Shown piece by piece: positions 50,407-58,792 of a DNA stretch of 64,000 nucleotides. Numbering within the stretch: position 1 is the stretch's first letter; the number at the start of each line of letters is the position of its first letter. This stretch comes from UBA877 sp034436335 (lineage in GTDB: Bacteria > Chloroflexota > Anaerolineae > Anaerolineales > Villigracilaceae). The stretch is taken from contig DAOTVO010000012.1 of NCBI GenBank assembly GCA_034436335.1, positions 1 through 64,000 on the forward strand, in the 5' to 3' direction. The translations under genes were made by a program, and so were the position numbers. The notes under the pieces were generated by a model, which saw only the letters and a program-made list of their open reading frames with translations, did no database searches and was not told where the DNA came from.

Positions 50407-51933
50407 ATGGCTGAGTATTCTTCTCTCGAAAAAATCCGTCTCGAAAAAATCGAAGCCCTCCGCAGGGAAGGCATCGAACCCTACCCCACCCGCGCCGAGC
50501 GGACGCATACTAGCGCCGAGGCAATTGCCGCTTTTGAGGCCGCCGAAAAGGCTGCGCAGGGGGGGGCGGTTGCCGAGGTCCGCGCCACGCTGACCGGCCG
50601 CATCCGCGCCACGCGTCCGATGGGCAAACTGACCTTCGCCCACATCGAAGACGGCGCCGGAAAGATTCAATTGTTCCTGCGCGTCAACGAACTGGGGCAG
50701 GAACGCGTCGACTTTTTCAACAACCGCTTCGACCTGGGCGACTTTGTTCAGGCCTCCGGCGTGATGATGCGCACCCGCTCCGGCGAGGCGACTTTGCTCG
50801 TCCATGACTTCAAGATGCTGGCGAAGGCTGTTTCCCCTCTGCCGGCGGCCAAAGATGAGATACTCGAAGACGGGACGGTCATCCGCCACGCGGCGCTGGA
50901 GGACCCGGAACTGCGCGCCCGCCAGCGCTACGCCGACCTGGCGGTCAACCCCGAAGTGCGCGAAACCTTCCGCAAACGCGCCGCAATCGTCCGGTCGCTG
51001 CGCGAATTTCTGGATGGACATGGTTTCCTCGAGGTCGAAACGCCCATCCTCCAGCCGCTCTACGGCGGCGCGGCGGCGCGGCCATTCGTCACCCATCACA
51101 ATGAACTCGACCAGGACATGTACCTGCGCATTTCCTTCGAGTTGTATCTCAAACGCCTGCTGGTCGGGAATCTGGAAAAGGTGTATGAGATTGGGCGCGA
51201 TTTCCGCAACGAGGGCATTTCGTACAAGCACAACCCGGAATTCACCCAACTGGAGTTCTACTGGGCTTACGCCGACTATCTCAAGGTGATGGAACTCACC
51301 GAGCAGATGCTGGCCTTCGTTTGCCAACAGGTGACCGGCGGGCTGAAGATCACCTACCAGGGTCACGAACTGGACTTCACCCCTCCCTGGCGGCGGCTTT
51401 CCATGCGCGACGGCATTCTGGAAACCAGCGGCATTGACATCAATCAGCACCCAACTGCCGAGTCTCTGCGCAAGGCGATTGCCCACCTGGGCAAAGAGAC
51501 CGCGCCCGGAGCAACGCGCGGCAAACTGATTGACTTTCTGGTGAGCGAATTTCTCGAACCGACCCTCATTCAGCCGACCTTCCTCTACGATTACCCGCGC
51601 GACATTTCGCCGCTGGCAAAATCCAAGCCGGGCGACCCGCTGACCGTGGAACGTTTCGAGGGTTATGTGGCCGGATTCGAACTCTGCAACGCCTTCACCG
51701 AACTCAACGACCCGCTCGACCAGGAACAGCGCTTCCTCGAAATGGGGCGCGATTACGCCGCCGACGACGAGGAAAAACACCCCATGGACGAGGACTATCT
51801 GCGCGCCATGCGCTATGGCATGCCCCCCAACGGCGGCTTCGGCATGGGCGTGGACCGGCTGACCATGCTCCTGACCGACAAGCACAGCATTCGCGAAGTC
51901 ATTCTCTTCCCTCCGGTAAAGAAAGAAGAATGA
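50407..51933 (+). CDS. lysS: Lysyl-tRNA synthetase, class II
   Basis: A 508-aa protein. The N-terminal OB-fold anticodon-binding domain (about 58-165) has TGRIRATRPMGKLTFAHIED. The catalytic domain has motif 2 RDFRNEGISYKHNPEFTQLE and motif 3 GGFGMGVDRLTMLLTD. The PLYGGAAARPFVTHHN region is diagnostic. GGAAAGG precedes ATG 50407, and TAAAAT stands near 50381. The stop overlaps the DUF3054 start by ATGA. Confidence 0.97.
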   Translation: MAEYSSLEKIRLEKIEALRREGIEPYPTRAERTHTSAEAIAAFEAAEKAAQGGAVAEVRATLTGRIRATRPMGKLTFAHIEDGAGKIQLFLRVNELGQERVDFFNNRFDLGDFVQASGVMMRTRSGEATLLVHDFKMLAKAVSPLPAAKDEILEDGTVIRHAALEDPELRARQRYADLAVNPEVRETFRKRAAIVRSLREFLDGHGFLEVETPILQPLYGGAAARPFVTHHNELDQDMYLRISFELYLKRLLVGNLEKVYEIGRDFRNEGISYKHNPEFTQLEFYWAYADYLKVMELTEQMLAFVCQQVTGGLKITYQGHELDFTPPWRRLSMRDGILETSGIDINQHPTAESLRKAIAHLGKETAPGATRGKLIDFLVSEFLEPTLIQPTFLYDYPRDISPLAKSKPGDPLTVERFEGYVAGFELCNAFTELNDPLDQEQRFLEMGRDYAADDEEKHPMDEDYLRAMRYGMPPNGGFGMGVDRLTMLLTDKHSIREVILFPPVKKEE

Positions 51934-52319
51934 AACTGTCCTCCCGCCCAACTCTGCTCCTCGCCGGGGGGGATGTCATTGCCATCGGCGTCATCACGCT
52001 GATTGGTTTTGCTTCGCACGGCGAGTTACAGGTCTCTTTCGCCGGGCGCATGTTGACCACCTTCCTGCCCCTGCTGGCGGGCTGGTTCCTCATTGCCCCC
52101 TGGCTCGGCCTTTTCGACCTGCGTTTGGCGTCCAATCCTCGCCAGCTCTGGCGGCCGGCGCTGGCCATGCTCTTTGCCGCGCCGCTCGCTGCCGTCCTGC
52201 GCGCCGCCCTGCTCAACTCAGTCGTCCTGCCGCTCTTTGTCCTGATCCTCGGCGGGAGCGCGGCGCTGGGCATGCTCATCTGGCGAATCTTGTGGTTGCC
52301 GATCCAGCAGAAACGCTAA
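51930..52319 (+). CDS. DUF3054 family membrane protein
   Basis: A 129-aa protein with four helices. The family opening LLLAGGDVIAIGVITLIGFASHG (Gly-Asp in the first helix) and PLLAGWFLIAPWLGLFD in the third segment match DUF3054. Function unknown. Its ATG overlaps the lysS stop as ATGA, so it is translationally coupled to lysS. Confidence 0.88.
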   Translation: MKLSSRPTLLLAGGDVIAIGVITLIGFASHGELQVSFAGRMLTTFLPLLAGWFLIAPWLGLFDLRLASNPRQLWRPALAMLFAAPLAAVLRAALLNSVVLPLFVLILGGSAALGMLIWRILWLPIQQKR

Positions 52320-52365
52320 CTGCCAAACAGCATGCTCCCCTCTGATTGGGGGTAAAATATCCCCG

Positions 52366-52974
52366 ATGGACGAACCCGCCCTCATCCGCTCGGCCCAACG
52401 CGGCGACCTGGAGGCCTTCAACCGCCTCGTGCTTGCCTACCAGGACGCCCTCTTCAACGCCGCCCTGCGCATCCTCGGCGACGAAGAGCAGGCCGCCGAC
52501 GCCACGCAGGAGGCCTTCCTCTCCGCTTTCCGCGCTCTCAACTCCTACCGCGGCGGTTCCTTCAAAGCCTGGCTGTTGCGCACCGTCACCAATGCCTGCT
52601 ACGACGAACTGCGCCGCCGCAAACGCCGCCCCACTACGCCGCTCGAACCCGAAAGCGGCGAAGGCGAGGAGATGGAATCCCCGCGCTGGCTGGCCGACCC
52701 CTCCGCCTCCCCCGAAGAACAACTCGACCAGGTCGAACTCGAACACGCCATCCAGCACTGTCTCGACGCTCTGCCGGCCGATTTCCGCGCCGTCGTCGTG
52801 CTCGCCGACATCGAAGGTCTGGACTACCGCGAGGTCGCCCGCGCCACCCGCGTCCCGCTCGGCACGGTCAAGAGCCGCCTGGCGCGCGCCCGCCTGCGCC
52901 TGCGCGAATGTATGCAAGCCTTTTGGGAACTTTTGCCCGCCGCCTTCCGTCTTGTTGTGGAGCGTGGCGCATGA
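52366..52974 (+). CDS. ECF-type RNA polymerase sigma factor
   Basis: A 202-aa protein. Region 2 (about 12-80) has FNRLVLAYQDALFNAALRIL, ADATQEAFLSAFRAL and FKAWLLRTVTNACYDELRRR. An acidic linker (SGEGEEMESP) precedes region 4, which contains LPADFRAVVVLADIEGLDYR and VPLGTVKSRLARARLRLRE. It resembles the SigE/RpoE branch. TAAAAT at 52353-52358 lies 7 nt before the ATG, which suggests a leaderless mRNA. The stop overlaps the anti-sigma gene start by ATGA. Confidence 0.93.
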   Translation: MDEPALIRSAQRGDLEAFNRLVLAYQDALFNAALRILGDEEQAADATQEAFLSAFRALNSYRGGSFKAWLLRTVTNACYDELRRRKRRPTTPLEPESGEGEEMESPRWLADPSASPEEQLDQVELEHAIQHCLDALPADFRAVVVLADIEGLDYREVARATRVPLGTVKSRLARARLRLRECMQAFWELLPAAFRLVVERGA

Positions 52975-53609
52975 AGACGACTTTCCGCGATATCGAACAA
53001 CTCTCAGCCTACCTAGATGGGCAACTGCCGCAGGCCGAAACAACGTCCCTCGAATCCCGCCTCGGCGCGGACCCGGCGCTGGCCGCCGCGCTGGAAGAGT
53101 TGCGTCAGGCCCGCGCCGTCCTGCGCCGCACGCCGCGGCGACGCGCCCCGCGCAACTTCACGCTGACACCCCAAATGGCCGGAATCCGGCCGCCGCTCCC
53201 GCGCGCCGTCCCGGCTTTCTCCTGGGCCTCGGCGGTCGCCATGCTGCTCTTCATCTTCACGCTGGGCGCAAACTGGCTGGGACAAGTCTCCCTAGGCGCC
53301 TCGGCTCCGATGATGGCCGCCGCGCCCGCCAACATCGGCGGCGGGCCCGAGGACGAATCGTTCAAGGCCGCCGAGCCACCCTCCGACTTTGCCCTGACGC
53401 CCACGCCGGAGATGTTCGCCCTGACCCTCCCCGAACAGCCCGCCGAACCCACCGAACGGATGTTCGCCGCCCCTGCGGAGCCGCCTCAGCCGCCGCTCAA
53501 TCCCTGGCTGGTGATCTGGCCTTCGCTGGCCGTTCTGCTCTTCGCTGCCGCCGCGCTGACCCGCTGGCTCAACTGGCGCAGGTTCAGAAAATCTCTGACC
53601 AAGAAATGA
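52971..53609 (+). CDS. Anti-sigma factor, membrane-anchored
   Basis: A 212-aa protein. The N-terminal part (IEQLSAYLDGQLPQAETTSL, about 7-35) has the anti-sigma helix-turn plan but lacks the His-x3-Cys-x2-Cys zinc motif. A hydrophobic helix lies at about 85-103, a long Pro/Ala/Glu linker follows, and a second helix (about 180-200) with a basic tail ends the protein. Its ATG overlaps the sigma stop (ATGA), so the pair is made together. Two membrane helices are unusual for this class. Confidence 0.85.
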   Translation: MKTTFRDIEQLSAYLDGQLPQAETTSLESRLGADPALAAALEELRQARAVLRRTPRRRAPRNFTLTPQMAGIRPPLPRAVPAFSWASAVAMLLFIFTLGANWLGQVSLGASAPMMAAAPANIGGGPEDESFKAAEPPSDFALTPTPEMFALTLPEQPAEPTERMFAAPAEPPQPPLNPWLVIWPSLAVLLFAAAALTRWLNWRRFRKSLTKK

Positions 53610-53614
53610 CAATC

Positions 53615-53645
53615 GCCGCCGTCCCCGGACGGCGGCTTCTTTTTG
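53615..53645 (+). terminator. Intrinsic terminator of the sigma/anti-sigma pair
   Basis: GCCGCCGTCC (53615-53624) pairs with GGACGGCGGC (53627-53636) with a 2-nt gap that opens in practice, followed by TTCTTTTT. Confidence 0.85.
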
Positions 53646-53771
53646 CACATGCAATTGCCTGAGCCGCGTTCCAGATTTGCTCCCCGCCGGTTGATTTTTC
53701 TCCGTTCCGCATAATCTGCACCCTCTGCGGAGGAAAAGGCGAATGTGTGTATAATACTTGCGGAGGTGAGT

Positions 53772-54620
53772 ATGGCAATGATTTCGACTGTCCGTCCTTC
53801 GCCCATCGCCGGGACGTGGTACGAGGGCAACCCCGCCGCCCTGGCCCGCGCCGTGGATGCCTACCTCGACCGCGCCGAACTGCCCGAACTGGAGGGGGAA
53901 GTGGTGGCCGTCATTGCCCCGCACGCCGGGCATGTGTACTCCGGCCCCGTCGCCGGTTATGCCTTCGCCGCCGTGCGCGGCCGGACCCCCGACCTGGTCG
54001 CCGTCATCTCGCCGATGCATCAGCCCTACTACGAACCGCTGTTGACGACCGCCCACGAGGCCTACGCCACCCCGCTGGGCGAAATCCCGCTGGACAAAGA
54101 GGCCCTCGCCGCGCTGGACGCGGAACTGACGCAAGCCCTGGGCTTTGCGCTGACCCCCGTCGCCCGCGACCGCGAACACTCGCTGGAAATCGAACTACCC
54201 TTCCTCCAGCGCGCATTGGCCGCGCCGTTCAAACTCTTGCCGGTGATGGTGCGCAGTCAGTCGCCGCAGGCAGCGGAAGCGCTCGGCGCGGCGCTGGCAA
54301 AAGTCCTGAAAGGCCGAAACGCCCTGCTGGTGGCCTCCACCGATCTCTCACACTTCTACGACCAGGAGACCGCCCGCCTGCTCGACTTGGAGATGCTGCG
54401 CTGTTTCGAGTCCTTCGACCCAAAGGCCATCTTCGAGGCCGAGGCCAGCGGACGCGGCCAGGCCTGTGGTCACGCCGCGGTGGCCGCCGTGCTGGAAGCG
54501 GCGCGCCGCCTGGGCGCGGATACCGTCCGGGTGCTGCGCTACGCCACCTCCGGCGACGTGACGGGGGATTATTCGTCTGTGGTCGGCTACGGCGCGGCGG
54601 TGGTGTTGAAAATAAAGTGA
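53772..54620 (+). CDS. MEMO1 family protein (AmmeMemoRadiSam system protein B)
   Basis: A 282-aa protein. It opens RPSPIAGTWYEGNPAALARAV, then APHAGHVYSGPVAGYAF, SPMHQPYY (near the conserved metal/His region), DREHSLEIELPFLQ and STDLSHFYD, all characteristic of MEMO1. The family resembles extradiol dioxygenases; its role in bacteria is unclear. GGAGGTGAG precedes ATG 53772, and TATAAT at 53750-53755 places the start of transcription just before the ribosome-binding site. The GTGA overlap couples it to priA. No radical-SAM or AMMECR1 partner is beside it. Confidence 0.92.
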   Translation: MAMISTVRPSPIAGTWYEGNPAALARAVDAYLDRAELPELEGEVVAVIAPHAGHVYSGPVAGYAFAAVRGRTPDLVAVISPMHQPYYEPLLTTAHEAYATPLGEIPLDKEALAALDAELTQALGFALTPVARDREHSLEIELPFLQRALAAPFKLLPVMVRSQSPQAAEALGAALAKVLKGRNALLVASTDLSHFYDQETARLLDLEMLRCFESFDPKAIFEAEASGRGQACGHAAVAAVLEAARRLGADTVRVLRYATSGDVTGDYSSVVGYGAAVVLKIK

Positions 54621-57064
54621 ACTACGTCCGCGTCGCCGTCAACGTCCCCGCCGCAAGCGGAGAATTCGACTACCGCCTCCCGCCCGAACTGGAGGGACGC
54701 GTCGGTGCAGGACATCTGGTGACCGTGCCATTCGGCAAACAGACCGTGCAGGGGGTTGTCCTGGAATTGGTCGCCGTCCCTTCGGTCGCCGAAACCAGGC
54801 CCGCCCTCGACCTGCTCGACCCGCTGCCCGTCCTGACCCCGGCGCAGATTGCCCTGGCGCGCTGGATGGCGGAGCATTTCCTCGCCCCGCTGGCGGCGAT
54901 GATTTCCCTGATGCTGCCTGCGGGTCTGAGTCAGCAGGCGGATACGCTTTACGCCCTCGCTCGTCAGCGGCCAGCAGTCAGCAGCCAGCCATCTGTGGTG
55001 GAAAGCCGCCTGCTGCGCCTGCTGGGGGAGCGCGGCCCGCTGCGCGGGCGACAAATTGACCGGCACTTTGCCCGCGTGGACTGGCGTAAAACAGCGCAGT
55101 ATCTTGTCAGAAGCGGCATTCTGACGGCTCAGTCGGTGCTGCCGCCGCCAAGCGTGCGCCCCAAATTCGTGCGCACGGCGCAGTTGGCCGTCCCGCCGCA
55201 GGAGGCCGAAGCGGCCCTGCCCAGCCTGGGCAAAACGCAGGCCACTCTCGCCCGCCGCCAGGCCGCTCTGCGCTTCCTGATGCGCGAATTGGAGCCGGTC
55301 AACGTTGCCTGGGTATATGCCCAATCGGGCTGTAACCTGGCCGACTTGCAGGAACTGGACGAGCGCGGCCTCATCGTCCTGCGCGAAACGGAGATATGGC
55401 GTGACCCGTTGGAGAGAGTGGAGCATAGAGAAGGAGAACACAATCAGCCGCCAGAATTGACAACCGACCAGCAAGCCGCCTGGACACATATCGCCAAGTC
55501 TTTCTCCCTTTCCCCTTCTTCCTTCTTACTCCAGGGCGTGACCGGCTCCGGCAAGACCGAACTCTACATCCTGGCAGCAGAAGAAGCCGTCCGGCGCGGC
55601 AAGGGGGCGCTGATTCTCGTCCCGGAGATTGCCCTGACGCCGCAGACGGTGCGTCGCTTTCTGGCGCGCTTTCCCGGTCAGGTGGGCATCCTTCATTCGC
55701 GTCTCTCGGACGGCGAACGTTACGACACCTGGCGGCGCGCCCGGCTGGGATTGCTCAAGGTGGTCATCGGGCCGCGCTCGGCGCTCTTTGCCCCGCTGCC
55801 CGAAATCGGTCTGATTGTCCTCGACGAATGCCACGACAGTTCCTACTACCAGACCGAACCGCCGTTCTATCACGCCGTCACTGCCGCCCGGCAGTACGCC
55901 CGCCTGTGTGGGGCGGTCTGCATCCTTGGCTCGGCCACCCCGACCGTCGTCCAACAATACGAAGCGGCGCGCGGGGAGACGCTGACCCGCCTTGAGTTGC
56001 CGGAACGCGTCGAAGGCCGCGCCCTGCCCGAGGTCCGCGTGGTGGACATGCGCGCGGAACTCAAGTCCGGCAACCGGAGCATTTTCAGCCGCGAGTTATC
56101 CGCCGCGCTGGAGGATGTCCTCGCCCGCGGCCAGCAGGCCATCCTATACCTCAACCGCCGCGGCACGGCCACCTACGTCTTCTGCCGCGAGTGCGGATAC
56201 ACGGCCAAATGCCCCAATTGCGAAACGCCGCTCACGTTGCACGTTGACAAGTCCGCAGAGGGGCAAGTTGACAGGTTAATCTGCCACCGCTGCAACTATC
56301 AGCGCCGCATGCTGGAGAAGTGTCCTGCTTGCGGGAGCAAACACATCCGCGCTTACGGCTTGGGGAGCGAAAAAGTGGAGACCGAGGTGCAGGCGCGCTT
56401 CCCTTCTGCCCGCACCCTGCGCTGGGACTGGGAGACCACCCGCCAGAAGGACGCCCACGAAATCATCCTCAGCCACTTCGCCGCCCACCGCGCCGACGTG
56501 CTGGTCGGGACGCAGATGCTGGCGAAAGGTCTCGACCTGCCGCTGGTGACGCTGGTGGGCATCGTGCTGGCCGATGTGGGCCTCAACCTGCCCGACCCCT
56601 TCGCCGTCGAGCGGACCTTCGGCCTGCTGACCCAGGTGGCGGGGCGCGCCGGCCGCTCTGCCCTGGGCGGACGGGTCATCCTGCAAACCTTCCAGCCGGA
56701 GCATTACGTCATCCAGGCGGCGGCGCGGCATGACGTGGCCGGATTCTACGCCCGCGAACTGGAGGAGCGCCGCCGTCTGGGGTATCCGCCCTTCGCCCGC
56801 CTGGTGCGGCTGGAATATCGCCACCTCGACCCCGCCAAAGTCGAGGCCGAAGCGCGCCGCGTGGCCGAAAAACTCCAGCAGCAACTCGCAGCCGGAGAGT
56901 ATCGTCAGACCACGCTCATCGGTCCCGCCCCGTGCTTCTTTGCCCGCCTGGAGGGCTTCTACCGCTGGCAGATTCTCCTGCGCGGGCCGCAGCCGGAATC
57001 GCTGGTTCGAGAAATGAGACTGGACGGCTGGCGGGTGGAGGTGGAGCCGGTCAATTTGCTATAA
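54617..57064 (+). CDS. priA: Primosomal protein N' (replication restart helicase PriA)
   Basis: An 815-aa protein. The 3'-DNA-binding domain (about 1-100: VNVPAASGEFDYRLPPEL, GHLVTVPFGKQTVQGVV) and a winged helix are followed by the helicase core: Walker A GVTGSGKTE, box II DECHDSSYY and GSATPT. Zinc-binding Cys pairs are CREC, CPNC, CHRC and CPAC, and the second helicase domain has GTQMLAKGLDLPLVTLVGI and QVAGRAGR. Box II reads DECH, where PriA usually has DEEH. GTG 54617 overlaps the MEMO1 stop (GTGA). The longer open frame upstream is the shadow of MEMO1. Confidence 0.94.
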   Translation: MNYVRVAVNVPAASGEFDYRLPPELEGRVGAGHLVTVPFGKQTVQGVVLELVAVPSVAETRPALDLLDPLPVLTPAQIALARWMAEHFLAPLAAMISLMLPAGLSQQADTLYALARQRPAVSSQPSVVESRLLRLLGERGPLRGRQIDRHFARVDWRKTAQYLVRSGILTAQSVLPPPSVRPKFVRTAQLAVPPQEAEAALPSLGKTQATLARRQAALRFLMRELEPVNVAWVYAQSGCNLADLQELDERGLIVLRETEIWRDPLERVEHREGEHNQPPELTTDQQAAWTHIAKSFSLSPSSFLLQGVTGSGKTELYILAAEEAVRRGKGALILVPEIALTPQTVRRFLARFPGQVGILHSRLSDGERYDTWRRARLGLLKVVIGPRSALFAPLPEIGLIVLDECHDSSYYQTEPPFYHAVTAARQYARLCGAVCILGSATPTVVQQYEAARGETLTRLELPERVEGRALPEVRVVDMRAELKSGNRSIFSRELSAALEDVLARGQQAILYLNRRGTATYVFCRECGYTAKCPNCETPLTLHVDKSAEGQVDRLICHRCNYQRRMLEKCPACGSKHIRAYGLGSEKVETEVQARFPSARTLRWDWETTRQKDAHEIILSHFAAHRADVLVGTQMLAKGLDLPLVTLVGIVLADVGLNLPDPFAVERTFGLLTQVAGRAGRSALGGRVILQTFQPEHYVIQAAARHDVAGFYARELEERRRLGYPPFARLVRLEYRHLDPAKVEAEARRVAEKLQQQLAAGEYRQTTLIGPAPCFFARLEGFYRWQILLRGPQPESLVREMRLDGWRVEVEPVNLL

Positions 57065-57093
57065 TCCGTCTAACTCGATTTCAGGAGGCTCTT

Positions 57094-57987
57094 ATGCAAT
57101 CGTTCGTGCGCGGTTGGTCGTTCCTCAAGCAAGCCTGGCAAATGGCGCTCAAGGATAGCGATCTGATCAAACCTTCCATCTTCGCTCTCTTTGCCGGGTT
57201 CCTCGTCTCACTTATTTTCGTCCCCTTCATCGTTGGCGCTGCGTTCCTCGCCGGCGGAGAGGACAATCTCATCCGCCAAGTGGTGATTTTTGTGTTGGGG
57301 GCGTTGATGATTTTCGCTCAATACACCGTTGGCTACGTTTTCTCGGCGATGACCGTCTATCTCATCTACGGTTACCTGGCCGAGGGCGACGGCGTGATGT
57401 CGAAGGCCTGGGCAATTGTCAAGCGAGACTTTCTCGACCTGCTCAGCCTGGCTGCGGTGTCAACGGCGGTCAGCCTGTTGAAGAGTGCCGTCAAAGGCAA
57501 GGGAAAGTCGGCCGTGCGTAACTCCCTGGCCGGGCTGATGGATACGCTCTGGACGGAAGCCGCCTTTCTCATCCTGCCGGCGATGGTCATCGAAGACCTC
57601 GGCCTGAAAGACGGCGTAAAGCGCGCCGGGAACATCATCAAGAACAACCTGCTGCTGGTTGGAATCAGCACGGTCGGCGTGCGGGCGGTCAACGGGCTGA
57701 TCGGCTTCCTGCTCGGCGGGCTGGGCCTCGGCCTGGGCTTTGGCATCGGGTTCGGGATGATCACCATTACCGACTCTTCGGCCTTCGGGCTGGTGAGCGG
57801 AATCGGGGTGGGGGTGATCGTGGCCGGGCTTTTCATCATGGCCTCGGCTGTCATCACCTCCTACACGGCAACGGCCTACCACACCTGCCTCTACCTCTGG
57901 GCGCGGGAGGTGGAAAAGGCCCAGGCCGCGGGCGGCAGCGCCCAGGTCCAGGCCCCCGCTCCGCTGGCAGCGGCGCTGGGAAGATAG
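57094..57987 (+). CDS. DUF6159-like membrane protein
   Basis: A 297-aa protein. It starts SFVRGWSFLKQAWQMALKD and has six or so helices, with a glycine-rich stretch (about 205-235: LLGGLGLGLGFGIGFG) and the phrase TATAYHTCLYLWAREVEKA near the end. This arrangement fits DUF6159, an uncharacterised family common in archaea and Chloroflexota. GGAGG lies 6 nt before ATG 57094. TATAAT at 57060-57065 overlaps the priA stop and may drive the gene. Confidence 0.82.
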   Translation: MQSFVRGWSFLKQAWQMALKDSDLIKPSIFALFAGFLVSLIFVPFIVGAAFLAGGEDNLIRQVVIFVLGALMIFAQYTVGYVFSAMTVYLIYGYLAEGDGVMSKAWAIVKRDFLDLLSLAAVSTAVSLLKSAVKGKGKSAVRNSLAGLMDTLWTEAAFLILPAMVIEDLGLKDGVKRAGNIIKNNLLLVGISTVGVRAVNGLIGFLLGGLGLGLGFGIGFGMITITDSSAFGLVSGIGVGVIVAGLFIMASAVITSYTATAYHTCLYLWAREVEKAQAAGGSAQVQAPAPLAAALGR

Positions 57988-57996
57988 TTTTCAACA

Positions 57997-58075
57997 CAAG
58001 GGTCACAAAGGGGGCTCAAGACAAAATTTAAAAACCTTTGTGAGCTTTTGTGATACTTCGAGTACTTTGTGTTTG
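57997..58075. repeat. Imperfect palindrome upstream of the Crp/Fnr gene
   Basis: CAACACAAGGGTCACAAAG on the left and CCTTTGTGAGCTTTTGTGAT plus ACTTTGTGTTT on the right are inverted complements around a short A-rich loop. It is related to the ACACAAAGG elements at 9011-9300 and 14820-14873. It fills the promoter region of the next gene. Confidence 0.7.
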
Positions 58076-58080
58076 GAAAA

Positions 58081-58767
58081 ATGCGTATCGTCAAAGTTGA
58101 CCCGGCAGAGAAGATCCGCACCCTGCACGAAAACATCTACTTCGACCATCTCGGCGAAGCGGAACTGCGCCGCGTGGCGGAGTGCGTTTCTCTGCGCGAG
58201 TTCGAGCGCGGCGAGACACTTTTCTTGGAGAGCGACGCGTGCGCCGGTCTGTACATTCTGCAGAGCGGCTGCGTGAAACTTTACCGCGTCTCTTCGCAGG
58301 GACGGCAGTACATCGTCCGCCTGCTGCAAGAGGGCGAAACCTTCAACGAGGTGGCCGTCTTCGATAACGGCGGCAACCCGGTCAATGCCGAGGCCATCGA
58401 GCCGAGCCGGGTTTGGATCGTGGAAGCGGCCTGCGTCCAGGAGATGGTGCGCGCCAGCCCGGAGTTCGCCCAGAAGGTGATCAACAATCTGGGACAGAAC
58501 CTGCGCATGCTGGTGCGCGCTGCCAGCGAGATGGCCTTCTACCAGGTGACACACCGCCTGGCGCGGCTCATCAGCCAGTTGCAGCAGGAGGGCGCAGCGC
58601 GCCTGACGCAGGAACAATTGGCCGCCCGCCTCGGGACGGTGCGCGAGGTGGTGGCGCGTTCCCTGCGCGAACTGGAGCGTTCCGGCGCCATCCGCACTGA
58701 GAACCGGCGCATCACCATCGCCAACCAATCTCTGCTGGATCAGTGGACGCAGGGGCCGTGGAATTGA
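58081..58767 (+). CDS. Crp/Fnr family transcriptional regulator
   Basis: A 228-aa protein. The N-terminal cyclic-nucleotide-binding-like domain (about 15-125) has FERGETLFLESDACAGLYIL and GRQYIVRLLQEGETFNEVAVF. A long dimerisation helix follows, and the C-terminal helix-turn-helix is RLTQEQLAARLGTVREVVARSLRELERSGAI (in pieces: LAARLGTVREVVARSL). No N-terminal Cys cluster is present, so it is not an Fe-S Fnr. ATG 58081 is the family-like start; the ribosome-binding site is weak (GGAAAA). A palindrome just upstream may affect its expression. Confidence 0.92.
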   Translation: MRIVKVDPAEKIRTLHENIYFDHLGEAELRRVAECVSLREFERGETLFLESDACAGLYILQSGCVKLYRVSSQGRQYIVRLLQEGETFNEVAVFDNGGNPVNAEAIEPSRVWIVEAACVQEMVRASPEFAQKVINNLGQNLRMLVRAASEMAFYQVTHRLARLISQLQQEGAARLTQEQLAARLGTVREVVARSLRELERSGAIRTENRRITIANQSLLDQWTQGPWN

Positions 58768-58792
58768 CGAGTAGCGATTTACGATTGGCGAT

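Noticed and set aside
50329..51951. A 540-codon open frame on the minus strand
   Set aside because: Antisense to lysS, with no recognisable domain and no ribosome-binding site.
53690..53740. Another copy of the inverted-repeat element before the MEMO1 gene
   Set aside because: Only a short CATAATCTGCACCCTCTGCGG resemblance is present; the terminal GTAAC ends are missing.
53747..54616. N-terminal extension of priA by about 290 codons
   Set aside because: This stretch is the shifted frame of the MEMO1 gene. The PriA family begins at NYVRVAVN, and GTG 54617 overlaps the MEMO1 stop.
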